From: Nocardiopsis sp. MG754419
GTDB taxonomy: Bacteria > Actinomycetota > Actinomycetes > Streptosporangiales > Streptosporangiaceae
Direction: 5' to 3'
Assembly: GCF_018207095.1 (NCBI RefSeq)
Contig: NZ_QOCZ01000041.1
Span: forward strand, 1 to 36,450
Length of the DNA stretch: 36,450 nucleotides
Positions 7,653-23,100 of this stretch are shown here, in pieces; within the stretch, counting starts at the first letter, position 1; every line of letters starts with the position of its first letter. The position numbers and the translations under genes were made by a program. The notes under the pieces are model-generated. The model ran no database searches, was not told where the DNA came from, and worked only from the letters and a program-made list of their open reading frames with translations.

Positions 7653-8132
7653 TTGACCTTTCGTTCCGTATCCGAAGTACCGCTGCCCGACCAGGAGATC
7701 ATCGACCTGGTCCGCCAGTCGGCCGTCGACATCCCGGAGGGATCAGCGCGGCTGGCCAAGTCCTTCTACGACAACCTCTTCATGATGGTCCCCGAGGTGC
7801 GGGGGATGTTCGCCGCCGACATCAAACCGCAGCAGCAGCGCATGGCCGACGCCCTGATGTCCGTCGTCCAGCACCTCGACTCCCCCGACGAGGTCGCGCA
7901 GTACCTCCAGCGTCTGGGGCATCAGCACCACAGAGACCTCGGTGTGCTCCCCGAGCACTACCCTCATGTCGGACGCGCCCTGGTCCGCGCGGTCAGCGAG
8001 GTCTCCCCGACCTGGACGTCCGCGATGAGTTCGGCGTGGGTGCTGGTCTTCCAGTGGATCACCGCCAACATGCTGGCCGGAGCCCAGCAGTCCGAGAACG
8101 CATCGCCCTATGTGTCCCGACGGGCGCGCTGA
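7653..8132 (+). CDS. Single-domain globin of the flavohaemoglobin type
   Basis: A haem globin of about 159 residues resembling the N-terminal domain of flavohaemoglobins. Aligning the motif PEHYPHVG (100-107) with its E. coli Hmp counterpart places the proximal haem ligand at His92. The distal Tyr (B10) falls in FYDNLF at Tyr39 and the distal Gln in the QQQ at 60-62. Tyr/Gln in the distal pocket is the pattern of enzymes that oxidise nitric oxide to nitrate or handle oxygen. There is no FAD/NAD reductase domain, so it needs an outside electron donor. I chose the TTG at 7653-7655 because the globin fold starts about ten residues later; no strong ribosome site marks it and the true start could differ. 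It forms a pair with the downstream flavin-fold gene, 54 bases away. Confidence 0.78.
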   Translation: MTFRSVSEVPLPDQEIIDLVRQSAVDIPEGSARLAKSFYDNLFMMVPEVRGMFAADIKPQQQRMADALMSVVQHLDSPDEVAQYLQRLGHQHHRDLGVLPEHYPHVGRALVRAVSEVSPTWTSAMSSAWVLVFQWITANMLAGAQQSENASPYVSRRAR

Positions 8133-8186
8133 CGGACCCCATCGTCCGTCCCCCCGTCATCCGCACCCCGTCGAAAGCCTTCGTTC

Positions 8187-8837
8187 ATGTCACAGCACAG
8201 CCAGAACCGCATGCCGGGTACCGAGGGCGAACGCCACGTCCAGGCGGTCCTGGGCACCACTGAGCGTGCCGACCGCTTCTACCGCGAGCAGATGCTGGAC
8301 CACCTCAACCCGCTCATGAAGGAGTTCATCGCCCGTCAGGAGATGCTCTTCATCGCGACGGCGGACGGCCAGGGCGAGTGCGACTCCAGTTTCCGGGCCG
8401 GGCCGCCCGGGTTCGTCCACGTGATCGACGACCGCACCCTGGCCTACCCGGAGTACCGGGGCAACGGGGTGTTCGCCAGCGCGGGCAACATCATCCAGAA
8501 CCCGCACATCGGGCTCATGTTCCTCGACTTCGAACGCGATCGGATCGGCCTGCACGTCAACGGGCGGGTGAAGATCATGGAGGACGAACGTCTGCGTCCG
8601 TACGTTCCGAGCCTGCCCCTGCCGCAGGTGCCGGGCCAGAGGGCGCAGATGTGGATGCTGGTCCACGTGGAGGAGGCCTACATCCACTGCCGCAAGCACA
8701 TCCCCCACCTGCGCAAGGTCGGTGCCGACGAGTCCTGGGGCACGGACGACACACTGCGCAAGGGCGGTGACTTCTTCGGCGCCAAGCAGGGGAACCAGGC
8801 CCATCAGCAGGCCCCCGCCTGGGCGGAGCAGCCCTAG
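8187..8837 (+). CDS. Pyridoxamine 5'-phosphate oxidase-like flavin split-barrel protein
   Basis: A 216-residue protein of the PNPOx-like split-barrel family, which binds FMN, F420 or haem. Recognisable segments are MLFIATADGQGECDSSFRAG (about 53-72), the barrel strand GFVHVIDDRTLAYPEYRGNG (about 75-94), then NPHIGLMFLDF and VNGRVKIM. The start ATG at 8187 follows the globin by 54 bases on the same strand, so the two are probably co-transcribed. A redox partnership with the globin is inference. The substrate is unknown; true pyridoxine-phosphate oxidases have other C-terminal signatures that are not seen here. The gene ends 13 bases before a strong convergent terminator. Confidence 0.75.
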   Translation: MSQHSQNRMPGTEGERHVQAVLGTTERADRFYREQMLDHLNPLMKEFIARQEMLFIATADGQGECDSSFRAGPPGFVHVIDDRTLAYPEYRGNGVFASAGNIIQNPHIGLMFLDFERDRIGLHVNGRVKIMEDERLRPYVPSLPLPQVPGQRAQMWMLVHVEEAYIHCRKHIPHLRKVGADESWGTDDTLRKGGDFFGAKQGNQAHQQAPAWAEQP

Positions 8838-8850
8838 GCCGTGGGAAGGC

Positions 8851-8897
8851 GGCCGTCTCCGGGCCCGTGGTCGAGGGACACGGGCCCGGAGACGGCC
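8851..8897. terminator. Perfect 19-bp bidirectional terminator hairpin
   Basis: GGCCGTCTCCGGGCCCGTG and its exact reverse complement flank a nine-base loop. The hairpin sits between the converging flavin-fold gene (stop at 8837) and hrpA (stop at 8909), so it can end both transcripts. There is no T-tract on either side. Confidence 0.8.
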
Positions 8898-8908
8898 GAG
8901 ACCACGCC

Positions 8909-11900
8909 CTAACCGCGCTTGTCCGCGGCCTTGACCGCCTCCACCGCCTTCATGATGCGTTTGTCGGAGACCGGGTAGGCGGTGCGCAGTTCCTGGGCGA
9001 ACAGACTCACCCGGTACTCCTCCAGCATCCACCGCAGTTCGACGACGTCGGGGTCGTCGGCGCGACCCGCCTTGAGCACGCCACGGATCCTGCGCACCGC
9101 CTGGCGCATCTGTTCGACCTTGGCCATGTTGACCTGGTCGCGCCGTGGGTTCTCCGGGAGCTTGTTCAACCGGTACTCGATGCCCCGCAGGTAGCGGTGC
9201 AGGTCGTCCAGGCGGGACAGACCGGTGCCGGTGAGGAAGCCGTCGCCGACGAGTTCGCCCAGCTGACCCTGCACGTCGTTGAGCGAGGGCAGGACCGCCA
9301 GCGACGTGCTGCCCTTGATCTTCTTGGACACCTTGCGCCACAGGACGAGGACGCGGGCCGCCTTGTCGAGGACCTCGGCGAGGGTGTCGCCCAGGTCGGC
9401 GCGGACGCGTTCCCGGAGTCGGGCGAAGTCCTCGGCGTTCCACACGGGGCCGCCCTCACGGGCCAGCAGGTGGTCGACGGCCGCGGACTCGGCGTCGGCC
9501 AGGATCTTCTTGACGGACCCGTGCGGGTTGTCGGCCAGGGCGAGCTTGTCCGGGTTGTTCAGGCCCTTGCTCACCACCGTCGCCGGGGACGGGATGGTGA
9601 GCAGGAGGAGTCGACGGGTGCCCGCGCGCATGGCGGCGCGCTGCTCGGCGGCGGTGTCGAAGATGCGGATGGAGACGCTGTCGCCCTCGTCCACGAGCCC
9701 CGGGTAGCCCTTGATCTTCGGGCCGAGCGCCTTGCGCTCCAGGGTCTGCTCCAGTGGACCGAAGTCCCAGGAGGTGATCCCCTTCTTCTCGACGCCCTTG
9801 GCCTCGGTGGCGATGGCTTCGCGCAGACGCGGTTTGAGCTTGGCGCGGAGCTGTTCGAGGTCCTTGGACTCGGCCAGGGTGCGCTTGCGGTCGTCCACGG
9901 CGCGGAAGGTGATGCGCAGGTGGTCGGGGACCCGGTCGAGCTGGAAGTCGTCGGCCCGGACGCGTTCGCCGTGCGCCATGACGGTGAGCTCGGCGGCCAG
10001 GGCCTCGGTGAGCGACCCTTCGTAGGGGGCCAACGCCCCCCGGGCTCGGGCGGCGTTGTCGGGCACCGGCACGAAGTTGCGGCGCAGCGGCTTGGGCAGT
10101 GAGCGGATCAGCGCGGTGATGAGCTCGTCGCGCTGACCGGGGATCTGCCAGTCGAACCCGATGTTCTCCACCTGGTTGAGGAACTTCACCGGGATGTGCG
10201 CGGTGACGCCGTCCGAGTCGCTGCCGGGCTCGAACTGGTAGGTGAGCGGGAAGACGAACGGACCCTGACGCCAGACGTCCGGGTAGTCGTCCTCGCTGAC
10301 CACGTCCACACCGTCGTTGATCAGCTCCTCGCGGGTGAAGTCGAGGAGCGTGGGGTCGGTGCGACGCGCCTTCTTCCACCAGGAGTCGAAGTGGGCGGCC
10401 GACACGGCGGAATCGTCGACGCGGCGGTCGTAGAAGTCGAACAGGGTGTCGTCGTCCACGACGATGTCGCGGCGACGGGCACGGTGTTCGAGGTCCTCGA
10501 CCTCGTCGAGGAGGGTGCGGTTGTCGTGGAAGAACTGGTGCCGGGTCTCCCAGTCGCCCTCGACCAGAGCGCGACGGAGGAACAACTCCCGGGAGAGTTC
10601 GGGGTCGATCCGGCCGTAGGACACCTTGCGCTGGACGACGATCGGCACACCGTACAGAGTGACGCGTTCGAAGGCCATGACGGCGCCGCGTTTGCGTTCC
10701 CAGTGCGGCTCGCTGTAGCTGCGCTTGACGATGCCGGCGCCGAGCTCCTCGGCCCACTCGGGCTCGATCTTGGCGACCATGCGACCCCACAGCTTGGAGG
10801 TCTCCACGAGTTCGGCGGCCATCACGTAGCGGGGTTGCTTCTTGAACAGCGCCGACCCGGGGAAGATCGCGAAACGCGCCCCGCGACCGCCCAGGTACTC
10901 GTGCTTGTCCGGGTCCTTCAGACCGATGTGCGAGAGCAGTCCCGACAGCAGCGACATGTGCACGGCGCGCGGGTCGGCGGCCTCCTCGCGCAGCGGCGGG
11001 ACCTCGATGTCCATCTGGCGCAGGACCTGCTTGAGCTGACCGTGGATGTCCTGCCACTCGCGCACCCGCAGGTAGTTGAGGAACTCCTCCCGGCACATCC
11101 TCCGGAACTGGTTGCCGGACAGTTCCTTCTGCCGGTCGCGCAGGTGGTTCCACAGGTTGAGGAAGGCCAGGAAGTCCGATTCCTTGTCGGCGTACCGGGC
11201 GTGCGCCTGCTGCGCCTGCTGTTGCTTCTCGGTGGGGCGTTCGCGCGGGTCCTGGATGGACAGCGCGGAGGTGATGACCATGACCTCCGGCAGACAGTCG
11301 CGCTGCTCGGCCTCCAGGACCATCCGGCCCAGGCGGGGGTCGATGGGCAGTTGCGCCAGTCTGCGGCCCATCGTGGTGAGCCGGCGCCGGTCGTTCTTCT
11401 CGCCCTGTTCGGGGTGCAGGGCGCCCAGCTCGCTGAGGAGGTTGACGCCGTCCTTGATCTGACGGTGGTCGGGGCCGTCCACGAAGGGGAAGGCGGCGAC
11501 GTCGCCCAGCCCCAGGGCGGCCATCTGCAGGATGACCGAGGCGAGGTTGGTGCGCAGGATCTCGGGGTCGGTGTACTCGGGGCGGGAGAGGAAGTCCTCC
11601 TCCGAGTACAGCCGGATGCAGATGCCCTCGGAGACACGGCCGCAACGGCCCTTGCGCTGGTTGGCGGAGGCCTGGGAGACCGCCTCGATCGGCAGGCGCT
11701 GCACCTTGGTGCGGTGCGAGTAGCGGGAGATGCGGGCGGTGCCGGGGTCGATGACGTACTTGATGCCCGGGACGGTCAGCGAGGTCTCGGCGACGTTGGT
11801 GGCCAGTACGATGCGGCGGCCCCCGTGCCGGGACCACACCCGCTTCTGTTCGGCCACCGACAGGCGGGCGTACAGCGGGAGGATCTCGGTGCCGCGAAGT

Positions 11901-12889
11901 TTCTTCTTCTCCAGGGCCTCGGCGGTGTCGCGGATCTCGCGTTCACCACTGAGGAAGACGAGGACGTCGCCGGGCTCCTCGCGGGAGAGCTCGTCGACGG
12001 CCTCCAGGATGGCCTGGGTCTGGTCCTTGTCGGTGCCACCGCCCGGGTTCTTCTCCTCGGGGTCGAGGATCTCGTCGGTGATGGGCCGGTAACGGACCTC
12101 GACCGGATAGGTACGGCCGGAGACCTCGACGATGGGGGCGTCGCCGAAGTGGCGGGAGAAGCGCTCGGGGTCGATGGTGGCCGAGGTGATGATCACCTTG
12201 AGGTCGGGCCGTTTGGGCAGGAGCTGCCTGAGGTACCCGAGCAGGAAGTCGATGTTGAGGCTGCGTTCGTGCGCCTCGTCGATGATGAGCGTGTCGTACC
12301 GGCGCAGCATCCGGTCATGCTGGATCTCCGCCAGCAGGATGCCGTCGGTCATCAGCTTGACCAGGGTGTTGTCGCCCGAGGAGTCGGTGAAGCGGACCTT
12401 GTAACCGACCGTCTCGCCCAACGGGGTGCCGATCTCGTCCGCGATGCGTTCGGCGACCGTGCGGGCGGCCAGGCGGCGCGGCTGGGTGTGGCCGATGGTG
12501 CCCATGACGCCGCGGCCCAGCTCCAGACAGATCTTGGGCAGCTGGGTGGTCTTGCCGGAGCCGGTCTCACCGGCGACGATGACGACCTGGTGGTCGCGGA
12601 TGGCCTCGGCGATGTCCTCGCGTTTGGCGCTGACCGGGAGCTCTTCGGGGTAGGCGAGCTCGGGGACCGCCTCACGGCGCAGTTCGACGCGCGTCTCGGC
12701 GCGGTCGATGTCACCGGTGATCTGGGTGCGCACCGAAGCACGGCGGCGCTCGTCCCCGATCTTGTCGAGGCCGTCGATGCGCCGACGGAGGCGATGCCGG
12801 TCGGCGGGCATGAGGCCGCGCAGCCGGGAGCGGAGCGGGTCCGCGTCGGAGGAGGACTTGTGCGCGTGCGCGGGCGTGGTGGTGCTCAT
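8909..12889 (-). CDS. hrpA: ATP-dependent RNA helicase HrpA
   Basis: A full-length 1326-residue DEAH-box helicase, the usual size of HrpA. Motif I GETGSGKT is at 107-114, motif II DEAH at 204-207 and motif III SAT at 236-238. Motif VI appears as QRKGRCGR. The helicase-associated domains follow, and then the long C-terminal DUF3418 region that distinguishes HrpA from shorter DEAH proteins. It unwinds RNA in the cytoplasm; in E. coli HrpA has been tied to mRNA processing and rescue of stalled ribosomes. The ATG at 12887-12889 gives a Ser/Thr/His-rich leader before the conserved core, and the ribosome site is weak. It is monocistronic. Several long frames on both strands here are high-GC shadows of this gene. 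Confidence 0.95.
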   Translation of the reverse strand: MSTTTPAHAHKSSSDADPLRSRLRGLMPADRHRLRRRIDGLDKIGDERRRASVRTQITGDIDRAETRVELRREAVPELAYPEELPVSAKREDIAEAIRDHQVVIVAGETGSGKTTQLPKICLELGRGVMGTIGHTQPRRLAARTVAERIADEIGTPLGETVGYKVRFTDSSGDNTLVKLMTDGILLAEIQHDRMLRRYDTLIIDEAHERSLNIDFLLGYLRQLLPKRPDLKVIITSATIDPERFSRHFGDAPIVEVSGRTYPVEVRYRPITDEILDPEEKNPGGGTDKDQTQAILEAVDELSREEPGDVLVFLSGEREIRDTAEALEKKKLRGTEILPLYARLSVAEQKRVWSRHGGRRIVLATNVAETSLTVPGIKYVIDPGTARISRYSHRTKVQRLPIEAVSQASANQRKGRCGRVSEGICIRLYSEEDFLSRPEYTDPEILRTNLASVILQMAALGLGDVAAFPFVDGPDHRQIKDGVNLLSELGALHPEQGEKNDRRRLTTMGRRLAQLPIDPRLGRMVLEAEQRDCLPEVMVITSALSIQDPRERPTEKQQQAQQAHARYADKESDFLAFLNLWNHLRDRQKELSGNQFRRMCREEFLNYLRVREWQDIHGQLKQVLRQMDIEVPPLREEAADPRAVHMSLLSGLLSHIGLKDPDKHEYLGGRGARFAIFPGSALFKKQPRYVMAAELVETSKLWGRMVAKIEPEWAEELGAGIVKRSYSEPHWERKRGAVMAFERVTLYGVPIVVQRKVSYGRIDPELSRELFLRRALVEGDWETRHQFFHDNRTLLDEVEDLEHRARRRDIVVDDDTLFDFYDRRVDDSAVSAAHFDSWWKKARRTDPTLLDFTREELINDGVDVVSEDDYPDVWRQGPFVFPLTYQFEPGSDSDGVTAHIPVKFLNQVENIGFDWQIPGQRDELITALIRSLPKPLRRNFVPVPDNAARARGALAPYEGSLTEALAAELTVMAHGERVRADDFQLDRVPDHLRITFRAVDDRKRTLAESKDLEQLRAKLKPRLREAIATEAKGVEKKGITSWDFGPLEQTLERKALGPKIKGYPGLVDEGDSVSIRIFDTAAEQRAAMRAGTRRLLLLTIPSPATVVSKGLNNPDKLALADNPHGSVKKILADAESAAVDHLLAREGGPVWNAEDFARLRERVRADLGDTLAEVLDKAARVLVLWRKVSKKIKGSTSLAVLPSLNDVQGQLGELVGDGFLTGTGLSRLDDLHRYLRGIEYRLNKLPENPRRDQVNMAKVEQMRQAVRRIRGVLKAGRADDPDVVELRWMLEEYRVSLFAQELRTAYPVSDKRIMKAVEAVKAADKRG

Positions 12890-13060
12890 CAGTACTCAAG
12901 GTTAAGAGGGACCGCAACCGGTTTTCCCGGGCGTGACCCGAACGGGACGGCCGATTCGTCGCGGGCGACTCCGGGTCGGTGGGTCCCGGGCGCACCACAG
13001 GGCCCAACGCCCCGGCGAGACGGTTTGTTCCGTCGGCGAGCGGCGTGGGACGTTCCGGGG

Positions 13061-13852
13061 TCAGAGGGGGCGGGTGAGCCACGCCCGGAGGGCACGCACC
13101 CATCGCCGGTGATCGTCGAGGTGGGCGTCGTGACCGACCCCGACCAGGTCCACGCGGTCCGTGCCCGGACGACGGGCGACCATCTCCGCCTTCTGCGCGG
13201 GGGTGAACATGCCCTGGTCGGCGAAGACCGCGCGGGTGGGCACCGCGAGTCTCTCCCACTCAGCCCACCGTGGTTCGAGGACCGCCCGGAGGACGTGTTC
13301 CATGACACCCGGGTCGAAGCGGGGACGCAACCCCTCGGGGCCCTGTTCCAGGTCGTCGATCCAGGCCGGGGCCGGGGACCGGTCACCGAGGAAGGCGCGG
13401 GCGTCCTCCGGTGAGGAGAAGGGCACGGGCCACGAGGCGAGGAAGGCCCCGATCTCGGCGGCCTGGGCGGGGTCGCCCCCGCCGGGATGGGTTTCGAGGA
13501 GCAGCAGACGGTCCACCAGGTCCGGGCGTTCGGCGGCCGTGAGCAGCGCGGTGTGCCCGCCCATGGACTGTCCCACGAGCCGCACCGGGTGATCGGTGAG
13601 CCGCTCGATGACGGCGACGGTGTCGGCGACGAAGGCCGCGCGCGAGACGTCCTCGGGCAGACGGGTGCTGCGGCCGTGTCCCCGCTGGTCCGGCACGAAC
13701 ACGCGGAAGGTCGACGCCAGGGCGCGGGCGGTGGGCCACAGTTCCCGGGCGCTCCCCGCCAGGCCGTGCAGGAGCACCACGGGCGGACCGGTCGACGCGG
13801 TGTCGAGGATGTGCAGGTCGGTGTCCTCGCGGTGAATCCACCGCGAGGACAC
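13061..13852 (-). CDS. Alpha/beta hydrolase, last gene of the PKS operon
   Basis: A protein of about 263 residues with the alpha/beta hydrolase fold. Oxyanion region VVLLHGLAGS is near 25-34, the nucleophile elbow GQSMGG has Ser96, a probable acid Asp lies in FADQGMF, and the His is in GVGHDAH. The front end SSRWIHREDTDLHILDTAS resembles epoxide-hydrolase or haloperoxidase-like members. It is not a type II thioesterase by its landmarks. The GTG at 13850-13852 best fits the family; a GTG at 13889-13891 would overlap the PKS3 stop and allow coupling. The preferred GTG lies inside a strong hairpin. Position straight after the thioesterase end of PKS3 suggests a tailoring role, possibly on an epoxide or ester, but that is inference. 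Confidence 0.75.
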   Translation of the reverse strand: MSSRWIHREDTDLHILDTASTGPPVVLLHGLAGSARELWPTARALASTFRVFVPDQRGHGRSTRLPEDVSRAAFVADTVAVIERLTDHPVRLVGQSMGGHTALLTAAERPDLVDRLLLLETHPGGGDPAQAAEIGAFLASWPVPFSSPEDARAFLGDRSPAPAWIDDLEQGPEGLRPRFDPGVMEHVLRAVLEPRWAEWERLAVPTRAVFADQGMFTPAQKAEMVARRPGTDRVDLVGVGHDAHLDDHRRWVRALRAWLTRPL

Positions 13853-13854
13853 CG
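13819..13854 (-). promoter_or_regulatory. 16-bp perfect hairpin at the PKS3/hydrolase junction
   Basis: CGGTGTCCTCGCGGTG, loop AATC, and the exact complement of the first arm. It begins 13 bases after the PKS3 stop on the minus strand and covers the probable GTG start of the hydrolase. No T-tract follows. It could act as a partial terminator after the PKS genes or mask the hydrolase start. Confidence 0.55.
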
Positions 13855-13866
13855 GGGACCGTGGTG

Positions 13867-20052
<6,186 letters not shown>

Positions 20053-20137
20053 CGTGTCCCTCGATCGCTCGAAGTTCTCGGCGCGGGGATGGTGCGCCGT
20101 CATGTGTGAAGGTCGGCTCGCGCCGTGGGCCGGCGGG

Positions 20138-23100
20138 TCAGCCGTCGCCGTAGACCATGCGCACCAGGTCGTCGACGTCCATGTCGTCGACCACCCGGCC
20201 GTCCTCCGCCGCGGTGGACGGTTCGGCGGTCGCGGCGCCCGGGTCGAGGGCGAGCACGGCCTCCAGGAGTCCGGCGGCGCGCAGGGCCTCCATCGGTACG
20301 CGCCCCAGGGCGGCCCGCACACGTTCCTCCTCGGAGGCGGGGTCGGTCTCACGCGTGTCCGTGTACTCGCCCGCCAGGTGCTCGGCCAGCACGCGGGGGA
20401 AGGGGTGGTCGAAGACCGTGGTGGCGGAGACCTCCAGGCCGGTGAGGGCGCTGATGTTCACGCCGAGCCGCACCGCCCCTCGCGAGTCCAGGCCCATGTC
20501 GAGGAACCCCTGGTCGGCGAGGACGTCACGGGGCGAGGCGTGGCCCAGCAGCGCGGCGGTCTCACCGCGCACCAGGTCCAGGAGCGTCTCGGTGCGTTCG
20601 TGGACGTCCATGGCGGACAGGTCGAGTCGGACCGCGGGCGCGGGGGCGGTCTCGGGCGCGCCGCCTCCGGTCTCGACCACCACACGTCCCTCCGACGGCG
20701 CGTTCATCCAGAACCGCCGGCGTTCGAAGGGGTAGGTGGGCAGGTCGGCGAGGGTCCGGGCCTCGGGGAGCAACGCGGACCAGTCCACGTGCGTCCCGCG
20801 GGTGTGCAGGGCCGCCAGCCCCGCGGTGAGCTCGTGGGTCTCGGGACGGGACCCGTCGAGCAGGGCGGTGACGCGGGCGTGCTCGGCACCGACGAGACCG
20901 GCCTGCGTCATGGAGGTGAGGGCGCCGTCCGGGCCCACTTCGACGAACTCGGTCACCCCCTCCTCGCGCAGGTGGCCGATACCGTCACCGAAGCGGACCG
21001 TCTCACGGACGTGCCGTACCCAGTAGGCGCCGGTGGCGATCTCCGCACCGGCCCGCTGCCCGGTCAGGTTGGACACCACGGGGATCCTGGGTGGGTGCAG
21101 GGCGACCCGGTCGGCGGCGTCCGCGAAGGGGGCCAGGACGGGGTCCATGAGGGCCGAGTGGAAGGCCCGGCGGACGGGCAGTCGCCGGGTACGCCGCCCC
21201 TGGGCGATGAAGCCTTCCACCACTCCGAGCACGGCGCTCTCCTCTCCGGAGAGCACCACCCCCTCCGAGGCGTTGACGGCGGCGATCGACACCACGCCCT
21301 TGGCGCGTGCGAGGGCCTGACGGACCTCGCTCTCCCCCGCCTGGACGGCGACCATGACGCCGCCCTCGGGCAGGTCCTGCATGATGCGGCCGCGGACGGC
21401 CACCAGCTCGACGGCGTCCTCCAGGGAGAACACGCCCGCCACGTGGGCGGCGGCCAACTCACCGATGGAGTGCCCGACCACGTAGTCGGGAACGACGCCG
21501 GCGGATTCCAGCAGACGGGTGAGGGCGACCTCGACCGCGAACACGCCCGCCTGGGTGTAGAGGGTCTCGTCGAGCAGCGCGGCCTCGGGCGTGTCCTCCT
21601 CCGCCCACATCACCGAGCGCAGGGGGCGGTCCAGGTGACGGTCGAAGGCGTCGACCACCGCGTCGAGGGCCTTGGCGAAGACGGGGTGGGCCCGGTACAG
21701 GTCGTGGCCCATGCCGAGGCGTTGGGAGCCCTGGCCCGAGTAGACGAAGGCGGTGACCCCACCGGAGGCGGCACGACCGCGCGTCACGTGGGACGCGGGG
21801 ACGTGGTCGGCGAGGGCGGCCAGACCCGTGTCGAGGGTGTGGGCGTCGGTGGCCAGAACCACCGCCCGGTGTTCCATCCGGGCGCGACCGGAGACCAGGG
21901 TGTGGGCCAGGGAGGTCAGGGAGAAGGGGGCGGCGAGCACCTCGGAGGTCCCCTGCGCCCCAGGAGTCACAGTCGGGGTCTCGTCCCGCTCGGAACCTTC
22001 GGTCGCCGAAACCCCCTCGGGTACGTGCACACGCGCGCGCAGACGCACGGCCTGTTCCCGCAGAGCCGCCTCGGTGCGGGCCGAGAGCACGAACGGAAGG
22101 ACGTCGGGGGTCGTGTCCGCGGCGGCGGGCGTCTCGGGGTCCTGCGGCGCCGCCTCCACGATGGCGTGCGCGTTCGTACCACTGATCCCGAAGGAGGACA
22201 CCCCCATGCGGGCGGGTCGGTCCAGGTCCGTCAGGTGGTGGGCGGTGGTGGCGACCCGCGCCGTCCCGGTGTCCCAGTCCACGTGCGGTGAGGGGGTGTC
22301 CGCGTGCAGGGTGGGCGGAACGACGCCGGCGCGGACGGCGCACACGGTCTTGACCAGGCCGATGATGCCGGCGGCGGCCTGGGTGTGGCCGATGTTCGAC
22401 TTGAGCGACCCCAGCAGCAACGGCCGGTCGCGGCCGGGGCCGTAGGCCTCCATCAACGCCTGGGCCTCGATGGGGTCGCCCAGGGTGGTCCCGGTGCCGT
22501 GTCCCTCGACGGCGTCCACGTCGGCGGGGTCGAGCGCGGCGTCGCGCAGGGCGGCGCGCACCACGCGCACCTGGGACGGGCCGTTGGGGGCGGTCAGCCC
22601 GTTGGAAGCGCCGTCCTGGTTGACGGCGGTCCCGCGCAGGAGCGCCAGGACCGGATGGCCGAGTCGCCGCGCGTCGGAGAGTCGCTCCAAGACCACCGCG
22701 CCGGCGCCCTCGGCGAACCCGGTGCCGTCCGCCCCGGCCCCGAAGGCCTTGCATCGGCCGTCGGGGGCCAGACCCTGCTTACGGGTGAACTCCACGAGGA
22801 CCCCCGCGGAGCCCATGACGGCGGCGCCGCCGACCAGGGCCAGGTCGCACTCCCTCTCCCGCAGGGCCCGCACGGCCAGGTGCGCGGCGACCAGGGACGA
22901 GGAACATGCGGTGTCCACGGTCAGCGCCGGGCCCTCCAGCCCCAGAAGGTAGGACAACCGCCCCGACGCCACACTGGGAGTGGTGCCGGTCAACAGGTGG
23001 CCCTCCTCGGGGCCGTCCGACAGACGCGGCCCGTACTCCCCCGCTGTGACGCCCATGTACACGCCCGTGTTGGTCCCGGCCAGGGACGAGGGGTCGATCC

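Noticed and set aside
9456..13414. Very long frames overlapping hrpA on both strands
   Set aside because: hrpA has all helicase motifs in its own frame; the others are Arg/Pro- or Gly/Val-rich shadows.
13061..13852. Hydrolase as a type II (editing) thioesterase of the PKS
   Set aside because: The nucleophile is in GQSMGG, and the front end resembles epoxide-hydrolase or haloperoxidase-like proteins, not TEII proteins with their GHSMG and typical FPxAGG start.
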